From positions 266,156 through 330,155 of the forward strand of contig NZ_NINX01000015.1 of NCBI RefSeq assembly GCF_002188635.1: a stretch of 64,000 nucleotides of DNA. Direction: 5' to 3'. The position numbers and the translations under genes were made by a program. This document shows positions 17,297 through 28,384 of this stretch, one piece after another. The DNA is from Pigmentiphaga sp. NML030171. Lineage in GTDB: Bacteria; Pseudomonadota; Gammaproteobacteria; Burkholderiales; Burkholderiaceae_B. Below the pieces are notes generated by a model. That model saw only the letters and a list, made by a program, of their open reading frames with translations. It searched no databases and was not told the origin of the DNA. How positions within the stretch are numbered: the stretch's first letter is position 1; every line of letters starts with the position of its first letter.

Positions 17297-18205
17297 ATGG
17301 CACGCATTAGTTTCGACCTCCAGGAATTGCAGGCTTTCGTCGCGGTGGCTGAACGCTCCAGCTTTCGCGCGGCCGCAGACGACCTGCACCTTTCCCAGCC
17401 CGCGCTCAGCCGGCGCATCGAAAAGCTCGAGGCCATTCTTGGTGCGCGCCTGCTGGACCGCACCACCCGGCACGTTTCGCTCACCAATGTGGGGCGCGTG
17501 TTCCTCGAACGGTCGCGCGCCGCACTGGACGAGCTGGAAAGCGCCATGCTGGGCGTGAGCGACCTCGCGGCACAACTGAGCGGCCTCGTCACGGTGGCCT
17601 GCGTACCATCGGTGGCCTATTACTTCCTGCCCTCGGTGCTGCGCGACTTCACCGCCAAGCACCCGCGCATCCGGGTGCGCGTCATCGACGAAGGCGCCAA
17701 CACCGTCCTGAACGCGGTCATCTCCGGCCGGGCCGATTTCGGCGTGAACTTCATCGGGACCCAGGAGGCCGAGGTCGATTTCAAGGCCATCTTCAAGGAA
17801 AACTTCGTGCTGGCCGCGCGCAAGGACCATCCCCTGGCCCGGCGCAAGTCGGTCACCTGGGAGGACCTGACGCGGGAACGCGTCATGACCGTCGACAAGG
17901 GCAGCGGCAACCGCCTGCTGATCGAGGCCGCGCTGGCCAAGAGCGGCAAGCGGTCGCAGACCGCCATCGAGGTCAGCCACATCCTGACCCTGCTGGGCAT
18001 GGTGGAGGCCGGCCTGGGCGTGGCCGCCGTCCCGCAACTGGCCCTGCCGCTGACCACGCACGCGACCCTGGTCGGGATTCCGCTGTCGCAGCCGCGCGTC
18101 AGCCGCACCCTGGGCCTGATCTCCAAACATGGGCGGCCGCTTTCCCCGGCCGCCAACTTGCTCTACGACATGCTGCGCAACGCCGGCCGCGCGGCGCGCG
18201 CCTGA
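17297..18205 (+). CDS. LysR family transcriptional regulator
   Basis: 302 residues. The helix-turn-helix lies at about 6-60 (LQAFVAVAERSSFRAAADDL and the following LSQPALSRRIEKLE). The periplasmic-binding-like effector domain runs from about 90 to the end. It is divergent from the PrpF-type gene and is its likely regulator. The start codon is only 7 bases after a perfect TATAAT, with no space for a ribosome site, so the messenger may be leaderless. An alternative downstream start would cut the DNA-binding domain. Confidence 0.92.
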   Translation: MARISFDLQELQAFVAVAERSSFRAAADDLHLSQPALSRRIEKLEAILGARLLDRTTRHVSLTNVGRVFLERSRAALDELESAMLGVSDLAAQLSGLVTVACVPSVAYYFLPSVLRDFTAKHPRIRVRVIDEGANTVLNAVISGRADFGVNFIGTQEAEVDFKAIFKENFVLAARKDHPLARRKSVTWEDLTRERVMTVDKGSGNRLLIEAALAKSGKRSQTAIEVSHILTLLGMVEAGLGVAAVPQLALPLTTHATLVGIPLSQPRVSRTLGLISKHGRPLSPAANLLYDMLRNAGRAARA

Positions 18206-18217
18206 CGGCGCCCGCCT

Positions 18218-18550
18218 TCAGGCCGGCGGATCGATCAGGGCCAGCGCCTCGCGTATCTGCCCCGCCTGGCCGGGGCGCACCAGGCGCGCCACTTCGCGTC
18301 CCCGGTCCAGGAACACGAGCGTGGGCCACAGCTTCACGCCGAACGAGCGCCCCAGCGGCCGGCCCTTGCCGTCCTCGATCTTGAGATGCCGGACCTTGGC
18401 ATGCCCCTCGAAGGCGGCCTCGATCAGCGGCTGGGCCGCCAGGCAATGCCCGCACCAGGGCGCGCCGAACTCCAGCACCGTGGGCTCGCCCAGGGCGTCG
18501 ATCTCGTCCCGGGCGGGTTCCCGGGTCGCGTAAACGGTGTTCATGGACAT
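18218..18550 (-). CDS. Thioredoxin-family protein
   Basis: 110 residues, one thioredoxin fold. The active site is WCGHC (Cys33, Cys36), with the cis-Pro strand in [13 protein letters not shown] perfect AAGGAGG precedes the ATG at 18550. The fold and motif indicate a cytosolic dithiol oxidoreductase; there is no signal peptide or membrane anchor. The CGHC motif is more usual in oxidising or isomerase members than the CGPC of thioredoxin 1. It is convergent with the LysR gene and divergent from metG. Confidence 0.9.
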   Translation of the reverse strand: MSMNTVYATREPARDEIDALGEPTVLEFGAPWCGHCLAAQPLIEAAFEGHAKVRHLKIEDGKGRPLGRSFGVKLWPTLVFLDRGREVARLVRPGQAGQIREALALIDPPA

Positions 18551-18684
18551 GGATACCTCCTTGCGCCCAGTATGGCAAAAACGGCGGCCCGGCGGCGCAC
18601 GCAAGCGCCGTGCCCGGCCATCCGTCGTCCCAGCGGCTAAAATCCCCCATTCGATACTTTCATCGCCCCCTCTTTTCCCGCCCC

Positions 18685-20748
18685 ATGTCGCGCACACTCT
18701 TCGTCACCACCGCCCTGCCCTACGCCAACGGATCCTTCCACATCGGCCACATCATGGAATACATCCAGGCCGACATCTGGGTCCGCAACATGCGCATGCA
18801 AGGCCATACGGTCCACTTCGTGTGCGCCGACGACGCCCATGGCGCGCCCATCATGCTGAAGGCGGAAAGCGAAGGCATCACGCCGCGCGAACTCGTCGCC
18901 CGCATCGCCGCCGAACGCCCCAGGTACCTCCAGGGCTTCCACATCGCATTCGACCACTGGCACTCCACCGACACCGACGAGAACACCGAGCTGTCGCGCC
19001 AGATCTATCTGAAACTGCGCGATGCCGGCCTGATCGAGACCCGCACCATCGAGCAGTTCTACGACCCCGTCAAGGGCATGTTCCTGGCCGACCGGTACAT
19101 CAAGGGCGAATGCCCCAAGTGCGGCGCCAAGGACCAGTACGGCGATTCCTGCGAGGTCTGCGGGGCCGTCTACGCCCCCACCGACCTGCGCAATCCGTAT
19201 TCCACCCTGACCGGCGCCACGCCCGTCCTCAAGACGTCGGACCACTTCTTCTTCAAGCTGTCCGACCCGCGCTGCTACGCCTTCCTGCAGGAATGGACCG
19301 GCAGCGTCAACGGCAACGGCACGCCGCGCCTGCAGCCCGAGGTCTACGCCAAGACCCGCGAATGGCTGGGCGAGGAAGGCAAGCTGGCGGACTGGGACAT
19401 CTCGCGCGACGCGCCCTACTTCGGCATCGAGATCCCCGATGCGCCGGGCAAGTATTTCTATGTCTGGCTCGACGCGCCGGTGGGCTACCTGGCCTCGCTG
19501 AAAGCCTATTGCAAGAAGACCGGCCTGGACTTCGACGCCCTGCTCGATCCGCAGTCCGATACCGAGCAGTACCACTTCATCGGCAAGGACATCGTCTATT
19601 TCCACGCCCTGTTCTGGCCCGCGATGCTGCATTTCGCCCAGCGCAAGACGCCCGACGGCCTGCACGTCCACGGCTTCATCACCGTCAGCGGCGAGAAGAT
19701 GTCCAAGAGCCGCGGCACCGGCATCTCGCCGCTGCGCTACCTCGACCTGGGCATGAACCCCGAGTGGCTGCGCTACTACATCGCCGCCAAGCTCAACGCC
19801 CACGTCGAGGACATGGACTTCAACCCCGAGGACTTCGTCGCGCGCGTCAACAGCGACCTGGTCGGCAAGTACGTCAACATCGCCAGCCGCGCCTCGAACT
19901 TCCTGATCAAGCATTTCGACGGCCAGCTCTGCTATGAAGGCGGGACGCCCATCGAACTCGAGAACGAGCTCAACGCCGCGGCGACGCTCGTGCGCAACGC
20001 ATTCGAGGCGCGCGAGTTCGGCAAGGCCATCCGCGAGATCATGGCCACCGCCGACCGCATCAACCAGGCCTTCGACGCGGCCCAGCCCTGGGTGCTGGCC
20101 AAGCAGCTGGATGACGCGGACAGGAAGCGCGAACTGCACGAGATCTGCTCGCGCACCATGATCGGCTTCAAGGCGCTGTCGGTCATGCTGGCGCCGGTCC
20201 TGCCCGAGCTGACGCGGCGGGTGGCGCACGAGCTGTTCGGCCTGGGGCGCGATTTCGAATGGCGCGACGTGGTCGTGCCGCCGCAGCGCATCGCGCCCTA
20301 CAAGCACCTTGCGCAGCGGGTCGACCCGAAGCTGCTCGACGCGCTGCTGGAAGCGCCCGCCGCGCCGGCGCCCGCGGCGCCCACGCCCGGCGGCGAAGAG
20401 ATTGCGCCGGCCATCACCATCGACGACTTCGCCAAGATCGACCTGCGCATCGCCAGGATCGTCAATTGCGAATACGTGGAAGGCTCGGACAAGCTGCTGC
20501 GGCTGACGCTGGATGCCGGCGAAGGCCGCACCCGCAACGTATTCTCCGGCATCAAGTCGTCCTACAAGCCGGAAGACCTGGTCGGCAAGCTCACCGTGCT
20601 GGTGGCCAACCTCGCGCCGCGCAAGATGAAGTTCGGGGTATCCGAGGGCATGGTGCTGGCCGCGAGCCACGCCGATGAAAAGACGCAGCCCGGCATCTAT
20701 GTGCTGGAGCCCGTGGCGGGCGCCCAGCCCGGCATGCGCGTACGGTAG
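18685..20748 (+). CDS. metG: Methionyl-tRNA synthetase
   Basis: 687 residues, a full-length class I enzyme that charges tRNA-Met in the cytosol. HIGH is at residues 19-22 and KMSKS at 338-342. A zinc-knuckle insertion ([18 protein letters not shown], about 147-164) is present. The C-terminal tRNA-binding/dimerisation domain (about 585-687, [20 protein letters not shown]) follows a Pro/Ala-rich linker. The ATG at 18685 is the only start that fits the N-terminal strand [12 protein letters not shown]. Confidence 0.98.
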   Translation: MSRTLFVTTALPYANGSFHIGHIMEYIQADIWVRNMRMQGHTVHFVCADDAHGAPIMLKAESEGITPRELVARIAAERPRYLQGFHIAFDHWHSTDTDENTELSRQIYLKLRDAGLIETRTIEQFYDPVKGMFLADRYIKGECPKCGAKDQYGDSCEVCGAVYAPTDLRNPYSTLTGATPVLKTSDHFFFKLSDPRCYAFLQEWTGSVNGNGTPRLQPEVYAKTREWLGEEGKLADWDISRDAPYFGIEIPDAPGKYFYVWLDAPVGYLASLKAYCKKTGLDFDALLDPQSDTEQYHFIGKDIVYFHALFWPAMLHFAQRKTPDGLHVHGFITVSGEKMSKSRGTGISPLRYLDLGMNPEWLRYYIAAKLNAHVEDMDFNPEDFVARVNSDLVGKYVNIASRASNFLIKHFDGQLCYEGGTPIELENELNAAATLVRNAFEAREFGKAIREIMATADRINQAFDAAQPWVLAKQLDDADRKRELHEICSRTMIGFKALSVMLAPVLPELTRRVAHELFGLGRDFEWRDVVVPPQRIAPYKHLAQRVDPKLLDALLEAPAAPAPAAPTPGGEEIAPAITIDDFAKIDLRIARIVNCEYVEGSDKLLRLTLDAGEGRTRNVFSGIKSSYKPEDLVGKLTVLVANLAPRKMKFGVSEGMVLAASHADEKTQPGIYVLEPVAGAQPGMRVR

Positions 20749-20796
20749 GCGGCGCGGCGGGCCGTGCCTTCGCCCGGGGGGCGGCGCCCGCCGGGC

Positions 20797-21051
20797 CTAG
20801 CGCGCCCGGGCTTGCGGCGTCTGCCCGGCCGGCGCGTGGCCGGCCTTGACGCGATTCACCACCATCTTGTCGTTCAGGTTCTTGATGATGGACGAACCGG
20901 TGCGCACGCACAGGAACGGGAACAGGCCGTGGATCAGGGCCGCCAGGCCGCCCATCAACATGCGGAACGCGAACCCCCACGACGCGGCGAGATGTTCGAA
21001 GTACGTCTCACCCACGGAAGCGGGATGCGAAGTGAACGACCATTTGCTCAT
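20797..21051 (-). CDS. DUF6356-type small protein
   Basis: 84 residues starting MSKWSFTSHPASVGETYFEH. The central segment FAFRMLMGGLAALIHGLFPF (about 29-48) is hydrophobic and could be membrane-associated. The sequence resembles the DUF6356 family, sometimes labelled capsule-related without proof. It is convergent with metG. Function is unknown. Confidence 0.75.
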   Translation of the reverse strand: MSKWSFTSHPASVGETYFEHLAASWGFAFRMLMGGLAALIHGLFPFLCVRTGSSIIKNLNDKMVVNRVKAGHAPAGQTPQARAR

Positions 21052-21327
21052 GGGAATGTCGGAAAGTAGGGAAACCGGGGAATACTTTATCAATTGAGCC
21101 CCGCAAAATTACTGCAAATTTACGTCCAAGCCAGGCCGGAAGATAAAAATCATTCCCCAAATCCGGGAAAATGAAGAAAAATCACCCCGCCACCCCGGAC
21201 AAACCGCCCCGGACGCCCGCCGGCCGGCGCCACGGCCCGGCGTGCAGTAAACTCCCGGGTGCACAGCAGACGTCCCGACCGACGGTCCACGCGCCGGCGG
21301 CACGGCATGCCAGAACAAAGGTTAGTC

Positions 21328-21519
21328 ATGGCCAAGAGTTACGAATCCGACATCACCCGATTCCTGCAGGACCTGAAGCAGCAGCGCCCCAACCTCGAAA
21401 GCGAGCAGAAGCAGGGCCGCGCCCGCCTGTGGGACAAGACCATCGATCCGGAACTCGTCGAAGGTTTCAAGGCCGGCACGGTGCCGCAGAAGCCCTATGT
21501 CTATCAGACTGAAGACTGA
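21328..21519 (+). CDS. DUF3460 family protein
   Basis: 63 residues, MAKSYESDITRFLQDLKQQ followed by a charged region and TVPQKPYVYQTED. The whole protein matches the betaproteobacterial DUF3460 pattern. It is 11 bases upstream of scpA and likely shares its transcript. It is soluble, with no signal peptide. Function is unknown; association with chromosome segregation is only by position. Confidence 0.82.
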   Translation: MAKSYESDITRFLQDLKQQRPNLESEQKQGRARLWDKTIDPELVEGFKAGTVPQKPYVYQTED

Positions 21520-21530
21520 TCACCTCCCGC

Positions 21531-23322
<1,792 letters not shown>

Positions 23323-23446
23323 GCGGACGCGCCATCCGGCCTCGGTTGCGAGGCTTGCAAGCAATTGATACAGCGCTGCGCGGCCGGGTCCCCGGCTGCG
23401 CGCCGTTCGCTACAATTCCCGGCACTGGATGGTTTACGATACGCCC

Positions 23447-23749
23447 ATGATCGAAGATCTCGACCTTCTCGCCAGCCGCATACGCCAGCTCACCGAGCTG
23501 ACGCAAAGCCTGCGCGACGAAAACGCGGCGCTGGGCAAGAGCCTCGCCCAGCGCGATTCGCACATCCGCGTGCTGCGCGATACGCTGGCCGCCGCGCAGT
23601 CGCGGGTCGAGGGCGTATTGGCGCGCCTGCCCGGCGGCGAGGAACCCGCCGAGGAAGTCGAGGGCGAGGCCGATGCGCCGGACAACGCTTCCTCTCCTGG
23701 ATCAGAAAGCGCCGACCCGGGCGCTCGGAGTCTATATGGAACGTCTTGA
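23447..23749 (+). CDS. ZapB-like / TIGR02449 small coiled-coil protein
   Basis: 100 residues. An N-terminal coiled coil (about 1-60, MIEDLDLLASRIRQLTELTQ and on to AALGKSLAQRD) is followed by an acidic Glu/Asp/Ser tail. The position directly before zapA, and overlapping it by 14 bases, matches the small ZapB-like proteins that join ZapA in Z-ring regulation. The ATG at 23447 gives a clean coiled-coil N-terminus; an upstream in-frame ATG at 23429 is less likely. Confidence 0.85.
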   Translation: MIEDLDLLASRIRQLTELTQSLRDENAALGKSLAQRDSHIRVLRDTLAAAQSRVEGVLARLPGGEEPAEEVEGEADAPDNASSPGSESADPGARSLYGTS

Positions 23750-24038
23750 CGTCACCATCCTCGGCAAGGACTACCCGCTGGCTTGCGAACCTTCCGAAAA
23801 GGAAGCGCTGCTGACCGCGGCCACCATGGTCGATCGCGCCATGCAGCGCATCAAGGCCGGAGGCAAGGTCGCGGGTACCGAGCGCATCGCGGTGATGGCG
23901 GCACTGCAACTGGCCGCCGAGCTGATGAATGCGAATTCTCCCGACTCACGACTTGCAGTCGGCGACTACAAGCGTAAAATTGAAGACATGCATCGCATGG
24001 TCGATGCAGCCCTGGGGGCCCAAGAGAAGTTGTTTTAA
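23736..24038 (+). CDS. zapA: Cell division protein ZapA
   Basis: 100 residues starting MERLDVTILGKDYPLACEPS. The N-terminal beta-strand region is followed by a helical dimerisation rod, with the conserved AATMVDRAMQRIK and IAVMAALQLAAELM blocks. It binds FtsZ at midcell and stabilises the ring. It overlaps the upstream coiled-coil gene by 14 bases and lies 55 bases before the 6S RNA, the same order found in many Gammaproteobacteria and Betaproteobacteria. Confidence 0.95.
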   Translation: MERLDVTILGKDYPLACEPSEKEALLTAATMVDRAMQRIKAGGKVAGTERIAVMAALQLAAELMNANSPDSRLAVGDYKRKIEDMHRMVDAALGAQEKLF

Positions 24039-24081
24039 GTTTTGATGTTTGTGCGGTACTTTTCTGTGCGGCACAAACGCG

Positions 24082-24087
24082 TATGAT
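24082..24087 (+). promoter_or_regulatory. -10 box of the 6S RNA promoter
   Basis: TATGAT lies 7 bases before the predicted 6S RNA start at 24094. Only a weak -35 (TTTTCT, 24060-24065) is seen upstream at 16-base spacing. Confidence 0.5.
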
Positions 24088-24093
24088 CAGTCT

Positions 24094-24267
24094 TCCCTGC
24101 CGTGCTCGTGTTTGGCCTTATATTTCTTGGACCCATGCTTATGGCATGAGGTTGTGGAAATTGCCCGCGGGCGTGATCGTCTCTCCGTCAGACGAACCCG
24201 AAGCGCGGCTGACCGCGACCACCTTGAACCCCGGTTCAAGATGCCGGCCTAGCGACACAGGCGGGGA
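24094..24267 (+). ncRNA. ssrS: 6S RNA
   Basis: 174 nucleotides. The ends form the 6S terminal stem: UCCCUGCC-GUG at the 5' end pairs with CAC-A-GGCGGGGA at the 3' end with one bulge. The 3' half contains ACCTTGAACCCCGGTTCAAG, nearly the E. coli 6S signature hairpin, and the long central bulge fits the open-promoter mimic that binds sigma-70 RNA polymerase. The location after zapA and the strong terminator 10 bases downstream agree. Ends are predicted to within a few bases. Confidence 0.92.
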
Positions 24268-24276
24268 TCCTATCCG

Positions 24277-24313
24277 ACCCGGAGCATATACGTTATGCTC
24301 CGGGTTCTTTTTT
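24277..24313 (+). terminator. Rho-independent terminator of 6S RNA
   Basis: A perfect 12-bp stem, ACCCGGAGCATA with TATGCTCCGGGT and a 5-base loop, is followed by TCTTTTTT. It is the strongest terminator in the window and closes the zapA/6S unit. Confidence 0.92.
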
Positions 24314-24393
24314 GCCCCCCCTACGCGCTTGCGCGCGCCCCCCAGGGGGCGATGCGGGTGGACCGGCGGAGCCGGATCCACCGCATCCTGGGG
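24314..24393. repeat. Dispersed GC-rich hairpin repeat, copy B (inverted relative to copy A)
   Basis: The sequence is nearly the reverse complement of copy A at 14999-15078, including the long stem across GATGCGG-GTGGA-CCGGC and the CCCCCTACGCGC end. It starts right after the 6S RNA terminator and precedes the TauE/SafE gene. Confidence 0.8.
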
Positions 24394-24557
24394 TACCAAC
24401 AGGCTGGCGGGGGGCGGCGTTCGTCAATGCCGACTTGATTGGTTTCGACCAAGCATTGCCGAGGTAGTTTTTTTCGGTGCTAGAACTAGAACGAAGGGTG
24501 CGTCTTGGGGAGAAGAGACGCGTCCACCGATTTACCAACTATCGTCAAGACTTCAAC

Positions 24558-25379
24558 ATGGATCCATTGTTTATCGTTGCCTTGCTCGTACTCGGGGCCT
24601 GCACCGGCTTTGCCGCGGGGCTGCTCGGCATAGGCGGGGGCATGATCATGGTGCCTTTCCTGACCATGCTGTTCACCTGGCAGCGCCTGCCGCCCGAACT
24701 GGTGGTGCATGCGGCGATCGCGACGTCGATGGCGTCCATCCTGTTCACGTCGGTTTCCAGCGTGCGCGCGCACCACAAGCGGGGCGCGGTGCGGTGGGAC
24801 ATCGTGGCGCGGTTCGCGCCTGGGCTGGTGATCGGCGGGCTGCTCGCGGGCGGGGCGGTGTTCTCGGCGCTCAAGACCGGATGGCTGGCGCTGGTGTTCG
24901 CGCTGTTCGTCGGATATTCGGCCATCCAGATGCTGCTGGACAAGAAGCCCAAGCCGACCCGCCAGATGCCGGGCACGCTGGGCACGTCCGCCGCGGGAAC
25001 CGGCATCGGTTTCCTGTCCGGACTGGTCGGCGCCGGCGGCGGCTTTGTGTCCGTCCCTTTCATGACCTGGTGCAACGTCCCGTTGCACAACGCCGTCGCC
25101 ACCTCGGCGGCGCTGGGTTTTCCCATCGCGCTGGCCAATACCGCGGGTTACATCTGGTCAGGCATGCAGCATCCCAGCGGGCAACCCGGCATGCTCGGGT
25201 ATGTCTATTGGCCGGGGCTGATCGTGTTGATCGTTTCGAGCGTGCTGCTGGCACCGGTGGGTGCCCATACCGCGCACAAGCTGCCGGTGCGTTCGCTCAA
25301 GCGCATCTTCGCCTACCTCCTGATGCTGCTGGCGGCCTATATGCTATACAAGGCTGTCACCGCGCTGACGGGGGCCTGA
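24558..25379 (+). CDS. TauE/SafE family sulfite exporter-like permease
   Basis: 273 residues with about eight hydrophobic segments in the inner membrane. The family repeat GFAAGLLGIGGGMIMVPFL (about 14-32) recurs as GFLSGLVGAGGGFVSVPFM (about 150-168), showing the internal duplication typical of TauE/SafE proteins. They export sulfite, sulfoacetate or related anions. The ATG at 24558 starts directly before the first helix; the ribosome site is weak. The substrate is unknown here. Confidence 0.9.
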   Translation: MDPLFIVALLVLGACTGFAAGLLGIGGGMIMVPFLTMLFTWQRLPPELVVHAAIATSMASILFTSVSSVRAHHKRGAVRWDIVARFAPGLVIGGLLAGGAVFSALKTGWLALVFALFVGYSAIQMLLDKKPKPTRQMPGTLGTSAAGTGIGFLSGLVGAGGGFVSVPFMTWCNVPLHNAVATSAALGFPIALANTAGYIWSGMQHPSGQPGMLGYVYWPGLIVLIVSSVLLAPVGAHTAHKLPVRSLKRIFAYLLMLLAAYMLYKAVTALTGA

Positions 25380-25448
25380 CAGGCGCCGCGGTCCGGGTCG
25401 CGGTGCGCGTGGTCAGCCCTTCCATCAATCAGAACAAGGACTCACACC

Positions 25449-26189
25449 ATGGCTTACCGCCCCACCCTCGCTCCCACCATGCGCCGCGCCCTGTGCGGCG
25501 CGGCACTGGCCGCCTCGGCCGCGATGTCGTCCATCGCCGTCGCCCAGGCCGCGCCGGACACCGCCAAGCCCGATCGGCCGACGCTGTCGCTGTCGGCCGC
25601 CGCCACCTCGGAAGTGGCGCAGGACAAGGTGACCATCACGCTCGCCAACGAGATCGAGGGCAACGACCAGGCCAAGCTGTCGCAGCAACTCAACCAGTTG
25701 CTCGAGACCACGCTGGCCGAAGCCAAGCGCAACACCGCGGTCACCGCGCGCAGCGGCAACTACAACGTCTGGGCCAACACCGATCGCAACGGGCGCATCA
25801 CCACCTGGCGCGGACGCGCGGAACTGATCCTGGAATCCAAGGACTTCGGCGCCGCCTCCAAGCTGGCCGGTGAACTGAGCCGCCAGATGGCGGTGTCGAA
25901 CGTGTCGTTCTCGCTGTCGCGCGAGGCGCGCGAGGCCGAAGAGCAGCGCCTGCTGGCCGAAGCGGCCAAGGCCTTCACCACGCGAGCAACCCAGGCCGCC
26001 AAGGCATTCGGCTTCTCCGGCTATGCGGTCAAGCAACTCGACCTGAGCGGCAGCGGCACGGTCACGCCCATGCCGCGCGCCTATGCGATGGCGGCTCCCG
26101 CCATGGAAGCCAAGGCGGCCGACCTGCCCCTGGAAGGCGGCAAGTCGTCGGTGTCGGTCTCGGTGCGGGGCACGGTCTACCTGCAATAG
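25449..26189 (+). CDS. SIMPL (DUF541) domain periplasmic protein
   Basis: 246 residues. A signal peptide ends near AVAQAAPD (about residue 35). The SIMPL domain covers about 45-245, beginning TLSLSAAATSEVAQDKVTIT and ending with a beta-rich GKSSVSVSVRGTVYLQ. Members form oligomers in the periplasm, and some are linked to oxidative stress resistance. A SD-like AAGGACTC lies before the ATG. The gene follows the TauE/SafE permease by 69 bases and may be co-transcribed. Precise role unknown. Confidence 0.88.
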   Translation: MAYRPTLAPTMRRALCGAALAASAAMSSIAVAQAAPDTAKPDRPTLSLSAAATSEVAQDKVTITLANEIEGNDQAKLSQQLNQLLETTLAEAKRNTAVTARSGNYNVWANTDRNGRITTWRGRAELILESKDFGAASKLAGELSRQMAVSNVSFSLSREAREAEEQRLLAEAAKAFTTRATQAAKAFGFSGYAVKQLDLSGSGTVTPMPRAYAMAAPAMEAKAADLPLEGGKSSVSVSVRGTVYLQ

Positions 26190-26211
26190 GCCGTGCCTGC
26201 CGGCCGGCGGC

Positions 26212-26997
26212 TCAGGCCGTCGCCGGCCGGCGCGCCCAGACGAACAGGGCCAGTCCCACCAGCACCATGGGCAGCGACAGCCACTGCCCCATGCTCAACC
26301 CCCCCGCCAGGATGCCCAGGAAGCTGTCCGGCTCCCGGGTGTACTCCACCATGAAGCGGAAGAACCCGTAGCCCATCAGGAACACGCCGCTGACCTGGCC
26401 CACCGGCCGGGGCTTGCTGGCGAACAGCCAGACCAGCGCGAACAGGGCCAGGCCTTCCAGGCCGACCTCATACAGTTGCGAAGGATGGCGGGCCACGCCG
26501 TCGCCGGCCTGCGGAAACACCATGCCCCAGGGCACCGTCGTGGGCCGGCCCCACAACTCGCCGTTGATGAAATTGCCCAGGCGCCCGGCCGCCAGCCCCA
26601 GCGGCACCAGCGTCGCGACGAAATCGCCTACCTGCAGGAAACGGAAACCGCGCCGGCGCGCGAACAGCGCCATGACCAGCAGCACGCCCAGCAAGCCGCC
26701 GTGGAATGACATGCCGCCATGCCAGACCGCGAGAATCTCCAGCGGATGCGCCAGGTAGTAGCCCGGCTTGTAGAACAGGACATAGCCCAGGCGCCCGCCC
26801 AGCACGACACCCAGCACGCTGTAGAACAGGAGATCGTCCAGATCGCGCGTCGTAAGCGCCGTCTTGCCGTGGCGGATGCGCCAGCGGCCCAGCGTCCAGG
26901 CCAGGAGGAACGCGACCAGGTACATGAGGCCATACCAACGCACCGCCAGGGGTCCGATCTCGAACGCGATGGGAGAAAACTGCGGGTGAACCAACAT
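26212..26997 (-). CDS. lgt: Prolipoprotein diacylglyceryl transferase
   Basis: 261 residues with seven membrane spans. It adds diacylglycerol to the lipobox Cys of prolipoproteins. The catalytic motifs are present: [12 protein letters not shown] (about 95-106), [18 protein letters not shown] (about 137-154, with the essential Arg and Asn), and YxxRxPD-like YTREPDSF near the C-terminus. It is essential in most Gram-negatives and serves the lipoprotein candidates in this window. It is divergent from the cytochrome c gene. Confidence 0.96.
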   Translation of the reverse strand: MLVHPQFSPIAFEIGPLAVRWYGLMYLVAFLLAWTLGRWRIRHGKTALTTRDLDDLLFYSVLGVVLGGRLGYVLFYKPGYYLAHPLEILAVWHGGMSFHGGLLGVLLVMALFARRRGFRFLQVGDFVATLVPLGLAAGRLGNFINGELWGRPTTVPWGMVFPQAGDGVARHPSQLYEVGLEGLALFALVWLFASKPRPVGQVSGVFLMGYGFFRFMVEYTREPDSFLGILAGGLSMGQWLSLPMVLVGLALFVWARRPATA

Positions 26998-27203
26998 GTT
27001 TGCGCGCGCCTTTCAAGGAAAGGCCGGACGTCTGCCCGGCCACGATGTCTGTCGAACAGTGGCGATCATAACGCCCCTTGTCCCGAGGCCCTGTGACAGA
27101 TCGACGCAGGCGGCGTCCGAGCCGGTGTACACCCGCTTCGCTTGTATATACTCTGCCCCGTCGAGAAATACGCGCATCGCGCAGCATCCAACGGAGAATC
27201 TTC

Positions 27204-27530
27204 ATGTCCATTCGTTCCCTCAGCCTGGGCGCACTGGTGGCCTTGGCCGCCCTGCACACGACCGCCGGAGCGCAGACCACCGGACTCGATCTCGCCAAGG
27301 CCAAGAACTGCATGGCCTGTCACAGCGTCGACGCCAAGCTCGTCGGCCCCTCCTATCAAAGCGTGGCGCAACGCTATGCCACGGACTCCGAAGCGGCCGA
27401 CAAGCTGGTCGCCTCCATCCGCAAGGGCAGCTTCCGCAAGTGGGGCGCCATTCCCATGCCCGCGCAGAACGCCGTCAATGACGACGAGGCGCGCAAGCTG
27501 GCTCAGTGGATCCTGACGCTGAAGAACTGA
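27204..27530 (+). CDS. Periplasmic class I c-type cytochrome (c551/c552-like)
   Basis: 108 residues. A signal peptide ends near TTAGAQT (residue 23-25). The heme site is CMACH (Cys36, Cys39, His40), and the axial Met is in GAIPMPAQN (about 85-93). It is a soluble single-heme electron carrier of the periplasm. AACGGAGAATC gives a ribosome site. A TATACT (27147-27152) could be its -10 box. It is divergent from lgt, and its redox partner is not identified. Confidence 0.92.
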   Translation: MSIRSLSLGALVALAALHTTAGAQTTGLDLAKAKNCMACHSVDAKLVGPSYQSVAQRYATDSEAADKLVASIRKGSFRKWGAIPMPAQNAVNDDEARKLAQWILTLKN

Positions 27531-27552
27531 CGCCCCCCCGGACTGGCGCGCG

Positions 27553-27700
27553 TCAGTCCAGCTTCAATCCCAACTCGCGCACCAGCCCGGCATAGCGCCG
27601 TGTGTCCGAGGCCGAGACCGCGGTCATGGCCTCGAGCCCCTGGGTCCTGGCCGCCAGGCCGATGGCGGCCAGCTTGTCGTGCACCGTGTTCGCCGAGCTG
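27553..27700 (-). pseudogene. Relic 3' end of a Bug/TctC solute-binding protein gene
   Basis: The minus-strand frame ends DKLAAIGLAARTQGLEAMTA then DTRRYAGLVRELGLKLD, which follows the shape of Bug protein C-termini (compare SDLRKYAEIVRISGAKLN in the gene at 28385-29380). Nothing Bug-like lies upstream: no signal peptide, no DGYT motif, and the open frame runs only 78 residues. It is squeezed between the cytochrome and msrA genes. It is best read as the last 50 codons of a lost gene; a small independent gene is less likely. Confidence 0.6.
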
Positions 27701-27827
27701 TTCCGGCGACCCCGCGCCGCGTCCTGAACGCCGGGACCGGCATCCATGGCGCCCGGTCGGCCCGCCGGGAACGCATACACTATCGTCATGGGCGCCCCTG
27801 GCGCCGGCTCTCTCGAAGAGGACGATC

Positions 27828-28373
27828 ATGCCCGCACAAGTCGACAAAGCCGTGTTCGGCGGTGGCTGCTTCTGGTGTATCGAAGCGGTGTTCCAGCAGA
27901 TCGAGGGCGTGCTGCGCGCCGATTCCGGCTATGCCGGGGGGCACGTGGACAACCCCACGTACGAGCAGGTCTGCGACGGCGATACCGGCCACATCGAGGT
28001 GGTCACCGTCACCTACGATCCGGCTGCCATCACCTATCACGAACTGCTGGAAATCTTCTTCGCCTCGCACGACCCGACCACCGTGGACCGCCAGGGCAAC
28101 GACGTCGGACCGCAGTATCGCTCGGCCATCTTCTGGCAGACCCCGGCGCAGGAAGCGGCGGCGCGCGAGGTGATCGCCGACCTCGAGGCGCGGCAGGTAT
28201 TCGGCTCGCCCATCGTGACCCGGCTGCTGCCCCCGGCCACGGTCTGGCCGGCGGAGGACTATCACCGCGACTACTTCCTGCGCAATCCCGGCCAGGGCTA
28301 TTGCGCCTTCGTGGTGGCGCCCAAGGTGGCCAAGATGCGCAAGAATTTCGCCCACAAGCTCAAGCAATCCTGA
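27828..28373 (+). CDS. msrA: Peptide methionine sulfoxide reductase MsrA
   Basis: 181 residues, cytosolic, with the active motif GGGCFWCIEAVF (Cys14 nucleophile). Reduces Met-S-sulfoxide with thioredoxin. YxxHDPTTVDRQGNDVGPQYRSAIF-type substrate region is present in full (about residues 80-105). The C-terminus is short and Lys-rich without the usual resolving Cys pair, so recycling may use another Cys. The ATG at 27828 sits after an AGAGGACG ribosome site and matches the family N-terminus. Confidence 0.95.
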   Translation: MPAQVDKAVFGGGCFWCIEAVFQQIEGVLRADSGYAGGHVDNPTYEQVCDGDTGHIEVVTVTYDPAAITYHELLEIFFASHDPTTVDRQGNDVGPQYRSAIFWQTPAQEAAAREVIADLEARQVFGSPIVTRLLPPATVWPAEDYHRDYFLRNPGQGYCAFVVAPKVAKMRKNFAHKLKQS

Positions 28374-28384
28374 AGGAACCCCTC

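Noticed and set aside
24094..24267. A protein gene spanning the 6S RNA
   Set aside because: Open frames there have no homology; the RNA pairing and 6S signature explain it.
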